Origin: Rhizobium sp.
GTDB taxonomy: Bacteria > Pseudomonadota > Alphaproteobacteria > Rhizobiales > Rhizobiaceae
DNA: 60,566 nucleotides
Direction of reading: 5' to 3'
NCBI GenBank assembly: GCA_002796995.1
Contig: PEKW01000005.1
Coordinates: 334,238-394,803 of the forward strand
In this document: piece by piece, positions 33,682-42,221 of the stretch
How positions within the stretch are numbered: position 1 is the first letter of the stretch
Layout of the letters: each line of letters starts with the position of its first letter
Position numbers and translations under genes: made by a program
The notes under the pieces: model-generated
The model's input: the letters and a program-made list of their open reading frames with translations, nothing else
Database searches by the model: none
What the model was told of the DNA's origin: nothing

Positions 33682-34398
33682 ATGGCATTCAGACGGCTCA
33701 TTCTGGCGCTGATGGCGGCGCTTTCCATGGCAACCGCTCCCCTTTCCGCCCACGCCCAGTCAGGTGCGCCGCATCGCCTCGTCGGCATGTGGAACGTCGA
33801 TGCCGGCGGACCGGTCGGCAAATGCCAGATCGAGCTGCAGAGCCACAGTTTCGCCGGACGCCTCGCCGCCCGCTCGATCATGTGCATGGGGCCGCTTGCC
33901 TTCGTCAACGGCTGGGCGCCCGACCGCAACGGCTTTGCCCTTCTCGGTCTCGACGGCCGCCCCATCGCCAGCTTTGCGCCGGCCCGCGGCATCATGAACG
34001 GCCGGCTTTCCGACGGTTCGCTGGTGGTCATGCGGCCGGCCGGCGGCCAGAGCCTGGAAACCGTCCAGCCTGCGCCGGGCAATGGCGGAAATCCGTGCTA
34101 TATCCGCGAGGACACCGGCAAATGTGTCCCGCCCGACGATACGGTCGCGCCGCGCGGGCCGCATCCGGTCCGTGTGATGATCACCGGGCTGATGAACATC
34201 CGCCGCGAACGCAGCTTGGAAAGCCAGGTCGTCGGCCAGGTGAAGGCCGGCCAGTGCATCATCGTCAACGCCTGCTTCGACACCAAATGGGGCGTTCGCT
34301 GCGAGATCCCGATGGACGGCGGCGCGACCCGCGGCTTCATCCTGAAATACTACGAGAAGAAGGGCCGCGACTATGTCGGCTTCGTCAATCGCTGCTGA
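33682..34398 (+). CDS. Secreted protein with Inh/AprI-like inhibitor domain and SH3 domain
   Basis: The 238-residue protein has a signal peptide ending LSAHAQS. Residues 30-115 look like an AprI/Inh protease-inhibitor beta-barrel: LVGMWNVDAGGPVGKCQIEL, then ARSIMCMGPLAFVNGWAPD, then FALLGLDGRPIASFAP, with the paired cysteines typical of that fold. Residues 160-238 form a bacterial SH3 domain (VMITGLMNIRRERSLESQVV then VKAGQCIIVNACFDTKWGVR). The pairing suggests an envelope protein that binds peptidoglycan and blocks or binds a protease. The start is ATG at 33682. The inhibitor assignment is by pattern only and should be treated as provisional. Confidence 0.7.
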   Translation: MAFRRLILALMAALSMATAPLSAHAQSGAPHRLVGMWNVDAGGPVGKCQIELQSHSFAGRLAARSIMCMGPLAFVNGWAPDRNGFALLGLDGRPIASFAPARGIMNGRLSDGSLVVMRPAGGQSLETVQPAPGNGGNPCYIREDTGKCVPPDDTVAPRGPHPVRVMITGLMNIRRERSLESQVVGQVKAGQCIIVNACFDTKWGVRCEIPMDGGATRGFILKYYEKKGRDYVGFVNRC

Positions 34399-34399
34399 C

Positions 34400-34426
34400 G
34401 CAAACTTCCTTGAGGTTTGCCCTTTT
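34400..34426 (+). terminator. Intrinsic terminator after the SH3-domain gene
   Basis: GCAAAC and GTTTGC form a 6-bp stem with a 9-base loop, followed by CCTTTTC. It lies directly after the stop codon at 34398 and before the tmRNA gene. Confidence 0.6.
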
Positions 34427-34460
34427 CATTGGCGGATGAAACACCTATATCTCCCTTGCC

Positions 34461-34783
34461 GGGGCTTGCTCCGGCTATGGCGATAAACGGTCGGTGTAAT
34501 AAACCTATTGGACCCGGGGGCGGTACCCGGCGCCTCCACCAAAAACCGGTCGGTCTTCGAGGACCGGCTTTTGATGGGGGCGAAATAGGATCGACAAGGG
34601 TGTAAAGATCGAACTTTTGCTCGGCATGATACCGCCGTTATCGGGTCACAAGTGTAGTTGCAAACGACAACAACGCTAAGGGTTATGCTCTCGCTGCCTA
34701 ATGGCGGTGCGGGAAATCCGAACTAAGCCCTCAAGGTTAGCCCCTTGAGGCGGGGTCCGAAGGCACCTGGCAACAGAAGCCTT
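34461..34783 (+). ncRNA. ssrA: tmRNA, circularly permuted two-piece form
   Basis: The acceptor piece comes first and ends in CGCCTCC-ACCA (34531-34541). The coding piece begins with GGGGGCG (34576-34582), which pairs with CGCCTCC to close the tRNA-like acceptor stem. Between them a hairpin spacer (about 34542-34575) is removed, as known for alphaproteobacterial tmRNA. The tag frame starts with GCA at 34660 and reads ANDNNAKGYALAA, stop at 34699-34701. It rescues stalled ribosomes and marks the product for ClpXP. The outer ends are approximate. A TATATC box at 34446-34451 may be the -10 element of its promoter. The gene for the tag adaptor SspB follows. Confidence 0.93.
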
Positions 34784-34928
34784 CACCTTCCCTCCCCTTT
34801 GCCTACCCTCCGCTTTTCAAATCGTGTAATATGCATTGTTATGACTCGGGTGACGGGGGCTTTCCCCGAATGCGGCGTCGTGGCATATAGCCGCGCACAG
34901 ACGCCAAGACAGAGAAAGACAGGATCAT

Positions 34929-35438
34929 ATGGGGAACGACCATATTCGCTACGACATTCTGGCTCAGGACGCGCTGCGCGGCGTCATCCGCAAGGTATTG
35001 ACCGAAGTCGCAGCCACCGGCCGTCTTCCGGGTGACCATCACTTCTTCATCACCTTCCTGACTGGCGCGCCGGGCGTGCGCATCTCGCAGCACCTCAAGG
35101 CCAAGTATGCCGAGCAGATGACCATCGTCGTCCAGCACCAGTTCTGGGAACTCAAAGTCACCGACAGCCTCTTCGAGATTGGCCTTTCCTTCTCCGACAC
35201 CCCGGAAAAGCTGGTCATTCCGTTCAACGCCATCCGCGGCTTCTACGACCCCTCGGTGAATTTCGAACTCGAATTCGACGTGCCGCTGGCCGACGAGGAC
35301 GAGGAAAGCGCCGAGATCACCGCCTACCCGGTTTCGGCCGTCGAGCGCACCGAAGACCAGTCCGAGCCGAAGGCCGGCGACGAGGAGAAGAAGCCGGGTT
35401 CGGTCGTCTCGCTCGACGCCTTCCGCAAGAAGCAGTAG
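34929..35438 (+). CDS. sspB: SspB, ClpXP adaptor for ssrA-tagged proteins (alpha type)
   Basis: SspB holds ssrA-tagged proteins and delivers them to ClpXP. The 169-residue protein has the alpha-type fold: LAQDALRGVIRKVLTEVAAT, then FFITFLTGAPGVRISQHLKA, then FEIGLSFSDTPEKLVIPFNA and IRGFYDPSVNFELEF. A long acidic linker follows, ending in the C-terminal ClpX-binding motif VVSLDAFRKKQ. It lies 145 bases after the tmRNA gene, so the tag and the factor that reads it are neighbours. The ATG at 34929 has AGGAT upstream. Confidence 0.95.
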   Translation: MGNDHIRYDILAQDALRGVIRKVLTEVAATGRLPGDHHFFITFLTGAPGVRISQHLKAKYAEQMTIVVQHQFWELKVTDSLFEIGLSFSDTPEKLVIPFNAIRGFYDPSVNFELEFDVPLADEDEESAEITAYPVSAVERTEDQSEPKAGDEEKKPGSVVSLDAFRKKQ

Positions 35439-35453
35439 TTCTCGACAAGACCC

Positions 35454-35477
35454 GCGCGCCGTCGCCCGATGGCGCGC
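35454..35477. other. Stem-loop after sspB
   Basis: GCGCGCC and GGCGCGC form a perfect 7-bp stem around a 10-base loop, 16 bases after the sspB stop. There is no T-run, so a terminator role is possible but unproved. Confidence 0.4.
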
Positions 35478-35497
35478 ACCGTTCCGGAATGAGAGGC

Positions 35498-35689
35498 ATG
35501 AGCGCAGACGTCGTCAATCTCCGTCAGTTCCGCAAGGCCAAGACCCGCACGCAAAAGGAAAAGCAGGCGGAACAGAACCGCCTGACCTTCGGCCGCAGCA
35601 AGGCCGAGAAGAACCTGACGGAAGCGCTGAACGCCAAGGCCGAAAAGACGCTCGACCAGGGCCGCCTCGAAAAAGCCGACGACGAATAG
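35498..35689 (+). CDS. DUF4169 family small basic protein
   Basis: The 63-residue protein reads MSADVVNLRQFRKAKTRTQK and continues with RLTFGRSKAEKN, the signature of DUF4169, a short Arg/Lys-rich family of Rhizobiales often found near sspB. It is probably cytoplasmic and helical. Function is unknown. An in-frame ATG at 35489 would add three residues. It is likely to be in one transcript with sspB or the ribbon-helix-helix gene that follows. Confidence 0.8.
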   Translation: MSADVVNLRQFRKAKTRTQKEKQAEQNRLTFGRSKAEKNLTEALNAKAEKTLDQGRLEKADDE

Positions 35690-35785
35690 CCGACCGGCAA
35701 AAACGATTCCCGATCAGGCACCTGCGCGGATTTCCGGATTCTTTCCGTCAGGCGCCAGAATGAGAAATCCCGCGCCGGAGCCGCG

Positions 35786-36022
35786 ATGATCCGCAAGCAT
35801 TCGATCACCCTGCACGGCCACCGCACCAGCTTTTCGCTGGAGGAAGCCTTCTGGGACGAACTGAACGCCATCGCCGCGGAACGGCAGATCCCGCTCGCCG
35901 CCCTCGTCGTCGAGATCGACGAGAACCGCGACCCGCGCACCAACCTTTCCTCGGCCGCCAGGCTCTATGTACTGGCTCGCCTCAAGGCCGCCGCCCAAGG
36001 CGCCGAACCGCCGCATACGTAG
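35786..36022 (+). CDS. Ribbon-helix-helix protein
   Basis: The 78-residue protein matches the RHH_4 family: KHSITLHGHRTSFSLEEAFW, then DELNAIAAERQIPLAALVVE, then IDENRDPRTNLSSAARLYVL. The first strand would insert into the DNA major groove, so it is a predicted small transcription regulator or antitoxin-like protein; no toxin gene is adjacent. Start is ATG at 35786 with CCGGAG upstream. It is a common neighbour of DUF4169 in Rhizobiales. Confidence 0.85.
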   Translation: MIRKHSITLHGHRTSFSLEEAFWDELNAIAAERQIPLAALVVEIDENRDPRTNLSSAARLYVLARLKAAAQGAEPPHT

Positions 36023-36195
36023 CGGGCGCAAGGTTATCAGCAACAACCATTCCTTAAGGGAGTTGTCCTAGTCTGGGACCACTCATCAATGTTTGCGTCG
36101 ATGCCCCGTATTTTAAGGCTCAGTTACGCGTATTGCCCATCGATCCAACCGTGTGACGTGATTTTACAACGTTCCTTTTTCTCAAGGATTTAAAC

Positions 36196-36567
36196 ATGGT
36201 AACCGCAATTTCCTCGACCTCCGCCACGACATCCAGCACCGCTCTCGACCAGGCCGGCGCCACCGGCGCCTCGCTGAAGTCGTCGATCGCCAAGCTCGAA
36301 AGCCAGATCACCTCGAAGGAAGAGGAACTGGCCAGCGCCGAGACCGACGACCAGAAGTCCGAGATCAACGACGAACTGACCGACCTCCGCGCCTCGCTGG
36401 CCAAGCTTGAAGCGCAGCAGGCGCAGGCGGAGGCGGCCGAGAACGCCGCGAAAACCCCCACTGCAGAGCAGGCGAAGCCGGCCCTGCTGTCGGGCGAAAG
36501 CGACAAGATCGGCAGCACCAATTACGACGAAGAAACGCCGTTCGGCGAGCGCTATGCCTATGTCTGA
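36196..36567 (+). CDS. Small coiled-coil protein, FlxA-like
   Basis: The 123-residue protein has a Ser/Thr/Ala-rich start (ISSTSATTSSTALDQ), a coiled coil from about residue 28 to 80 (SSIAKLESQITSKEEELASA then DLRASLAKLEAQQAQAEAAE), and a polar tail ending ETPFGERYAYV. It resembles FlxA-like proteins by its heptads only. No signal peptide is seen. The preceding 170 bases are less GC-rich than the surroundings and likely hold its promoter; AAGGATTT is a good ribosome site. A terminator follows. The function is unknown. Confidence 0.6.
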   Translation: MVTAISSTSATTSSTALDQAGATGASLKSSIAKLESQITSKEEELASAETDDQKSEINDELTDLRASLAKLEAQQAQAEAAENAAKTPTAEQAKPALLSGESDKIGSTNYDEETPFGERYAYV

Positions 36568-36592
36568 GCGAAGGCTCCGGTGATGAATGACG

Positions 36593-36619
36593 AAGGCGGC
36601 CGCCACGGGCCACCTTTTT
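36593..36619 (+). terminator. Intrinsic terminator after the coiled-coil gene
   Basis: AAGGCGGCC and GGGCCACCTT form a GC-rich stem with one mismatch, followed by a run of six T. It is 25 bases after the stop codon of the upstream gene and touches the end of the convergent gene. Confidence 0.7.
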
Positions 36620-38326
36620 TCATGGCCTCGGCTCGGCCTTGGCCGGGCACGGCTTGAAGCGCGTCGCGCCGCCGGTATCGAGCGCACCCGTCGCCGAGAG
36701 CGACATCAGCCCGTCGCCGTCCCGCTCGTAGATATGGCGGTCGAGCCAGAAGTCGGCTTCGCCGGAGCACAGGAGGTCGACCACGAGGCTTTCCTTCAGC
36801 ACCGACGCGGCGCCGAAATTGCAGCCATATTCATAGCCGCGGACGAGCGCATTGCCCTTGGCCGCGTCATATTCGAAGGTCAGCGGTCCCATGTCGCAGG
36901 AATATTCCGTCTCCGGATCGGCATCCTCGGCGGCAAAGCCGTCCTTGGCCCCGGCCAGCTCCGTCACGAAGGCGGTGACCTTGTCGTCGAGCACCGCACC
37001 GGTCTCATAGCCCCAGTTGCCGAGCCGCCAGCCGGCCGCCTCGGCGAAATCCTCGAAGCGTTTCTTGCCCTTGCAGGCCGTGGTATCGTCGCAGTCGAGG
37101 AAATAGTCCTCCATCTGCTTGTCGATCTCCTCCAGCGCCATCAACTCCAGCGCCGCCGGATAGTAGCCGAGCAGTGCCGCATTGCCGAGCGCCCCGGCGC
37201 AGACGCCGGCCGTCGACTGTTCGAAACAGGCCCGCATCGAGGCCGTCAGCCGCCGCTCGACCACAGGCCGGAAGGCATCCTCGCGCGTCACGTCGCGCGC
37301 CTCGCCGTCACGCAGGGCCATGATCTTCACCGGCGGCGCAGATTCGGCATAGCTCGAAAAGGCGTACAGGAAGCGATCGTCTCTGAGGTCGAATTCGATA
37401 TTGCCGTCCTCGTCGAGATCGGCCGGGACCACGCCGAACCCGTCGAACGTGCCGAGTTCCACGGTCTTCACCGCATCGTCGCTTGCATGGGCGAGCGCCA
37501 CCGCCGTGCAGCAATGCGCCCCGCCGCTGAACGAGGAAAACACCACGCCGGGCACCGCCCATTGCAGCGGATAGATGCCGATCTGGCCGCGCGCCATCTC
37601 GTCCGGACCGGTCTCCAGCCGGATCACCGTCTCGCCCTTCTCCTTGTGGCGAACCGTGAGCACGGCCGTCGCGGTACCTTCGTCATTCTCCTCGCCGCTC
37701 AGCGTCAGCGTCCAGTCCTCGCCGCTATAGGTCTTGCCGAAATCGGCCCGCGTCCAGTCGACCATCATGCCGGAGCCGATCGTCACCTCCTGCGCCTCGC
37801 TCGTCTCCTCCGTCTTGGCCGGGCTGAAATCGCCGCGTTCGAGCGCCCGGGCGCAGTCGGCGAGCTGCTTCAGCGTGTCGTTGGAGCCGGACAGCGAGAA
37901 CGGGCCGTAGCTGACATTGTCGACACTCAGCGTCATGCGCCCGGCATCGCGCAGCGCCGCCATGAAGCTCGCATGGGGATTGCTGAGATAGAGCCCGCCC
38001 GAGCCGTCGGTGACGTTCGCCCGCATCGTGCCGGTCCATTTGCGCCGGTCGGTATGGACGACGACGTCATAGTCCTCCTCGTTGGTCAGCCAGCCGAGCT
38101 TGCTGCTGGCGATCAGCACGACCACGTCCTTGCTGTTCGGCCGCACGAAGAACAGCCCGCCCTTGCCGCCCTTCGGCGAGGCGATGCAGACCTTGTCCTG
38201 GCGGTCATAGGCCACCGTCCAGCCGCGATTCTCGGCGAAGGGCTGGTAGCGCTCCTCGGAAAAGGCCGGACCGGCGGCGCCGGCAACGATCAGCAGAAAC
38301 AGACAGGAAAAAAATGCGCGAACCAT
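36620..38326 (-). CDS. Large secreted protein of unknown function with an IalB-like start and a VCBS-like stretch
   Basis: The 568-residue protein has a signal peptide ending PAFSEE. The first part (about 25-120) has WTVAYDRQDKVCIASPKGGK and VVVHTDRRKWTGTM, reminiscent of invasion-associated locus B proteins. The middle has GIYPLQWAVPGVVFSSFSGG and a calcium-binding-like PADLDEDGNIEFDLRDDRFL. The C-terminal third has paired cysteines (FLDCDDTTACKG, EYGCNFG, LVVDLLCSGEAD). So it is a periplasmic or extracellular multi-domain protein. I do not recognise the whole. It has no partner gene and ends at a shared terminator. Confidence 0.7.
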   Translation of the reverse strand: MVRAFFSCLFLLIVAGAAGPAFSEERYQPFAENRGWTVAYDRQDKVCIASPKGGKGGLFFVRPNSKDVVVLIASSKLGWLTNEEDYDVVVHTDRRKWTGTMRANVTDGSGGLYLSNPHASFMAALRDAGRMTLSVDNVSYGPFSLSGSNDTLKQLADCARALERGDFSPAKTEETSEAQEVTIGSGMMVDWTRADFGKTYSGEDWTLTLSGEENDEGTATAVLTVRHKEKGETVIRLETGPDEMARGQIGIYPLQWAVPGVVFSSFSGGAHCCTAVALAHASDDAVKTVELGTFDGFGVVPADLDEDGNIEFDLRDDRFLYAFSSYAESAPPVKIMALRDGEARDVTREDAFRPVVERRLTASMRACFEQSTAGVCAGALGNAALLGYYPAALELMALEEIDKQMEDYFLDCDDTTACKGKKRFEDFAEAAGWRLGNWGYETGAVLDDKVTAFVTELAGAKDGFAAEDADPETEYSCDMGPLTFEYDAAKGNALVRGYEYGCNFGAASVLKESLVVDLLCSGEADFWLDRHIYERDGDGLMSLSATGALDTGGATRFKPCPAKAEPRP

Positions 38327-38430
38327 GGCGAGCCCCCCTTGCCCCCGCCGGGTCCCGACCGGCGGCCGGATGCAGCCTAGGCCTGCGTTCTCCGGCAGGC
38401 AAGCGGACGCGCGGTCGCAGCGGTCAGCCT

Positions 38431-41400
38431 TTAGTTGACGCCCGGCAGGCCCTCGAACTGCAGCTGCACCGGCGGCAGCGCGCCGCCGCGGGTCACGCCC
38501 TCGCCAGGCGTCACCGGCAGTTGCGGCGTGCCGGTCTCGCCGGCCGGCGGCAGCGCCTGTTGTTGAGCGGCCTCGGCCGCCTTGCGGCGCGCCTCTTCCT
38601 CCGCCGCGCGACGCTCGGCCTCGGCCTTCAGCCGGACCTCCTCGGCGATCCTTGCCCGCTCGGCCGCGGCCCTGGCACGTTCCTCGGCGCGAAAGCGATA
38701 GAGCGCGGCCTCGCGGCGCAGGCGCTGCTTCTCCAACACGTTGGATTGCAGCGTCTCGACGCGACGTCGCTCGCGCTCGAAGGCGCGCTGCGACAGGAAA
38801 TTGGCGAGATCGCCCACGTCCAGCTTGCGTTCGGGATTGGCGACATCGCCGGAAAGCAGCAGGCGGACACCCGGCTCCGCGCCGGCCAGCGCGTCGTCGC
38901 CGGCGACAAAGGCCATGCGGATATCGGCTTCCGTCCGGCGCCCGGCGAGATCGACGCGCGCCGTGCCGTCCAGCTTGGCTGTATCATTGGCGAGCGACAG
39001 CGTGGTGACGCGCAGCACGCCGTCGGTGATGTTGAACGGTACCTCGACATTGGCAAAGGCGCTGGGCGCACCGCCAAGCAGGCGCTCGGCAAGGCCTTGC
39101 ACCTTGTCGGAGGTGACCTCCCCCTCGATCGCATCGGCCTCCGGCAGGATCTTCGGCAGGAGCCCGCTGTCGAGGCGGCGCACGATCAGCGCCGGCACCT
39201 TGGCCGTTCCGGAACCGTTAGTCGCCGCCAGCAGGTCGCTGACGCTCGCGCCCGTCGCCTCGGCCACCAGGTCGAGGTCGAGCTTGCCCTCCAGAACGCC
39301 CGCTTCGTCCACCCGGCCGATCGCCTTTTCGACGGCGGTGAGGTCGGCCTGGCGCAGCGAGATCCGCCCCTGGTAGAAGCCGTTGCCGTCGGTGTTGGCG
39401 ACCATCAGCCGGCCGCTCATCGTGCCGCCGAGCCAGCGCCCGGCCGCATCCTCGAGCGTCAGCTGTCCGCCTGCCCCGTTCAGCTTGCCGGAGAAATCGG
39501 CGATCGGCGAGAACACGCCGGGCGCGAAGCTCTTGGCGGTGAATGCCAGGTTGAACTCGAAATCGCTGCGCGGCTTCGGCAGCGGCGCTGCCGAGACGGC
39601 CCCCGTGCCGGGATCGGTGACGGGCCCGAGCACGCCTTCCGCCAGCCAGGCGAGATCGACGCTGTCGAGCGCAAGCTCGCCACCGACCTTGGGAACGGCG
39701 CCGTTCCAGTCGACTGAGAGCGCGCCGGTGATCCGGTTGCCGGCGGCCTCGGCATCGATCGCCGAGATCGCCGCCTTGCCGTCGCCGAGCGCCACTTCGG
39801 CGCCGAGCCGCGCCGGCAGTCCCGCCCCGCCCTGCGGCAGCAGGACGCCGGTCATCATCAGATAGGGTTCGAGATCGGGGCTCTCGAGCTTGACGGTGCC
39901 GCTTCCCTTCGGAAAGCCCGCCGCCGCAAGCCCGATCTTGCCGCGCGCCGAAAGCGTCGTGCGGCCGGCTGCGACCGTCAGCGTCGCATCGGCCGGCTCG
40001 TTGCCGGCGCCGTTGACGCTGAACTGCAGCCGCCCGCCCTCGCCGCCGCCGATCGGCAGCGGGTCTAGACCGGCCTGGCCGAGAAGGATCTGCGCCTCCG
40101 GGTTTTCCAGCGTTGCGGCAAGGTTGACCTTCGCGTCGGCGGTGAGCTTGGCGAGGTCGTCGACGCCGTAGTCGAGGGCGATGCGGCTGCCGTTCGACGT
40201 GCCGGCGACCTTCACCGCCATGCCGCCGCCTGCCGCCTCGCCGAAGACCAGGCTCGCCGTCAGATTGCTGTTGGCGTACCACGGGGCGCTCTTCACCAGC
40301 CGCGCCGCCAGCGGATGCGCCGGCAGGCGTTCGGCGACCAGCGCCAGGAACGGCCCCGGATCGACGGCCGACAAGGCCACCTGCGCCTTGCCGGAAGGAG
40401 ACGTCACCGGTCCCTTGACCGTACCGCTCGCCTTGATCGTCGCCCCCGCGAGGTCGCCGATATTCAGCCGGTCGATGACGACGCCCGTGCCGTCATAGGT
40501 GAACACCGTCTCGACCTCGCCCGCCTCCATGCCGTAGCCCGTGAGCCGGCCGACCTTGAGCCGCGTGGCGATTTTTTCCGCCAGCAGCGCATGGTCGGCT
40601 TCCTCGCCGACGATCAGCCCCGCGACGGCGCGCGCCGCATCGAGGTCGATCTCGTTGCCGGTGAGGTCGATCGACAGCGTCGCCGCTTCCTTGTCGAGCG
40701 ACTGGCGCTCCAGCCGGCCGTTGAGCAGCGCCGGCCCGATTGCCAGTTCCAGCTTCTCGAAACGCTGGATCTGCGGCGTCAGGTTGACCGCGGCGGAAAA
40801 GCCCATCGACTTCAACTGGCGAATGGCCGGATCGACGCCGCCGGAAATCCAGGTGGACAGGCCCGAAGGCTGCGTCGAGGCGACCAGCAGGTCGCCGCCG
40901 AACGACGGTGCCGTTCCAAGAACCAGCCGGCCCTTGGCCTCCACCTGGGTGCGCCCGGGCAGGACCACCACGGCGCGCTCAACGTTCCATCCGCGTCCAT
41001 CCGGCCGCACATCGAGCGTCACGTCGCGCAGCACCGTGTCACCGGCGACGATCGCCGGCAGCCGCAGCGTCGCCTTGCCCGGCAGGTTGGGAATGGGGAT
41101 CTCGCTCGCCATGGCGATCAGCAGGTCGAGCCGTTCGCGCACCGAGCCGGCGGCATTGCGCCCGGTCTTGCCCTTGGCGCTGTCATTGGCCAGACGGTTG
41201 ACGTCGACCTGCTGGCCTTCCGCCGTCAGCAGGAATTCCGGATTGGCGCCGGTGTCGAGCTTGGCCTCGCCGGTGACGACGTATGGATCGGCCACCTCGC
41301 CCAGTTCGAAGCGGTACGACTTCACCGCGATCCGCTCATTGGTCAGTTCGAAATCGCCCTTGGCCCGCGGCGGCGGTATCTTCGGATCGGCCTTGGCGGT

Positions 41401-42147
41401 CTGGGTGCCTTTCCACACCGCCTGGAAATGGCCCTGATAATTGGGCTTGCCCGCCTTCAGCGCCAGATTGCCGTCGAGTTCGATGTCGAACGGCCGGGCA
41501 TCGGGCTGCAGCCTGAGCTTCAGCGAAATGGCATCGGCGCCGATTTCCGGCTGCAGGCTGGAGAGGAAGAAGCGGCCGGCCTCGCCGTCGAGCGCCGCCT
41601 TGCCGTCGACCGACCACGGACCGGCCAGCGAACGCGCCGACATGTCGGCGTCGAGCCCGGTCAGCTTGCGGGTGCGGCCGGTCTGCTCGTCGATGAAGTC
41701 GATCTCGCCGCCGACGATGCGGACCTTCTCCAGGACCACCGTGCGGGCCGGGATGTCGGCGCTGCTGCCGCGCAGCCAGTCGAGCGTGCCGTCGGCCGAA
41801 AGCCGGATGCGCGCCTTCGGTTCCTCGATGCGCATGTCGAAGATGCGGGCCTCGCCGGAGAGCAGCGGCGCAAGCTCGGCGTCCATGGAAAAGCGCGCGA
41901 CATGCACCAGCGGCTTGCCGTCCTGGTCGGCGCCGACCGTCACGTCATGCAGGGTAACCGAGGGGAAAGGCAGCAGGCGCGCCTCGACCTCGCCGAGCAC
42001 CGTGACCTTCTTGCCCAGCACGCGGCTGGCCTGGCTCTCGAAATCCTTGCGGAAATCCGTCCAGTCGACGAACAGCGGCGCCAGCAGCGCTCCGAACAGC
42101 GCGACGACCAACAGCCCGCCGAGGAAAACCAGTATGCGTCCGAGCAC
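38431..42147 (-). CDS. AsmA-family inner membrane protein
   Basis: The 1238-residue protein begins with an anchor (ILVFLGGLLVVALFGALLAP) and the AsmA start FESQASRVLGKKVTVLGEVE, followed by LLPFPSVTLHDVTVG and long beta-rich repeats of the AsmA/DUF3971 type. It is one of the large bridge-like proteins thought to move phospholipid between the inner and outer membranes or help outer-membrane assembly. A coiled stretch rich in Arg, Glu and Ala (about 1120-1200) and a Pro-rich tail end it. The start is GTG at 42147 with GGGAG upstream. It is unusually long for a gene in this window. Confidence 0.92.
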   Translation of the reverse strand: MLGRILVFLGGLLVVALFGALLAPLFVDWTDFRKDFESQASRVLGKKVTVLGEVEARLLPFPSVTLHDVTVGADQDGKPLVHVARFSMDAELAPLLSGEARIFDMRIEEPKARIRLSADGTLDWLRGSSADIPARTVVLEKVRIVGGEIDFIDEQTGRTRKLTGLDADMSARSLAGPWSVDGKAALDGEAGRFFLSSLQPEIGADAISLKLRLQPDARPFDIELDGNLALKAGKPNYQGHFQAVWKGTQTAKADPKIPPPRAKGDFELTNERIAVKSYRFELGEVADPYVVTGEAKLDTGANPEFLLTAEGQQVDVNRLANDSAKGKTGRNAAGSVRERLDLLIAMASEIPIPNLPGKATLRLPAIVAGDTVLRDVTLDVRPDGRGWNVERAVVVLPGRTQVEAKGRLVLGTAPSFGGDLLVASTQPSGLSTWISGGVDPAIRQLKSMGFSAAVNLTPQIQRFEKLELAIGPALLNGRLERQSLDKEAATLSIDLTGNEIDLDAARAVAGLIVGEEADHALLAEKIATRLKVGRLTGYGMEAGEVETVFTYDGTGVVIDRLNIGDLAGATIKASGTVKGPVTSPSGKAQVALSAVDPGPFLALVAERLPAHPLAARLVKSAPWYANSNLTASLVFGEAAGGGMAVKVAGTSNGSRIALDYGVDDLAKLTADAKVNLAATLENPEAQILLGQAGLDPLPIGGGEGGRLQFSVNGAGNEPADATLTVAAGRTTLSARGKIGLAAAGFPKGSGTVKLESPDLEPYLMMTGVLLPQGGAGLPARLGAEVALGDGKAAISAIDAEAAGNRITGALSVDWNGAVPKVGGELALDSVDLAWLAEGVLGPVTDPGTGAVSAAPLPKPRSDFEFNLAFTAKSFAPGVFSPIADFSGKLNGAGGQLTLEDAAGRWLGGTMSGRLMVANTDGNGFYQGRISLRQADLTAVEKAIGRVDEAGVLEGKLDLDLVAEATGASVSDLLAATNGSGTAKVPALIVRRLDSGLLPKILPEADAIEGEVTSDKVQGLAERLLGGAPSAFANVEVPFNITDGVLRVTTLSLANDTAKLDGTARVDLAGRRTEADIRMAFVAGDDALAGAEPGVRLLLSGDVANPERKLDVGDLANFLSQRAFERERRRVETLQSNVLEKQRLRREAALYRFRAEERARAAAERARIAEEVRLKAEAERRAAEEEARRKAAEAAQQQALPPAGETGTPQLPVTPGEGVTRGGALPPVQLQFEGLPGVN

Positions 42148-42221
42148 GTCTTTCGACTCCCATCACTTCCGGCGCAAAGGTAATGCAATTCCCGGCGGGA
42201 GCAAGCCGCGAGGGGTGCTCT

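Noticed and set aside
40315..42183. A 622-residue open frame opposite the AsmA gene
   Set aside because: It is a shadow of third-position GC bias; no domain can be recognised.
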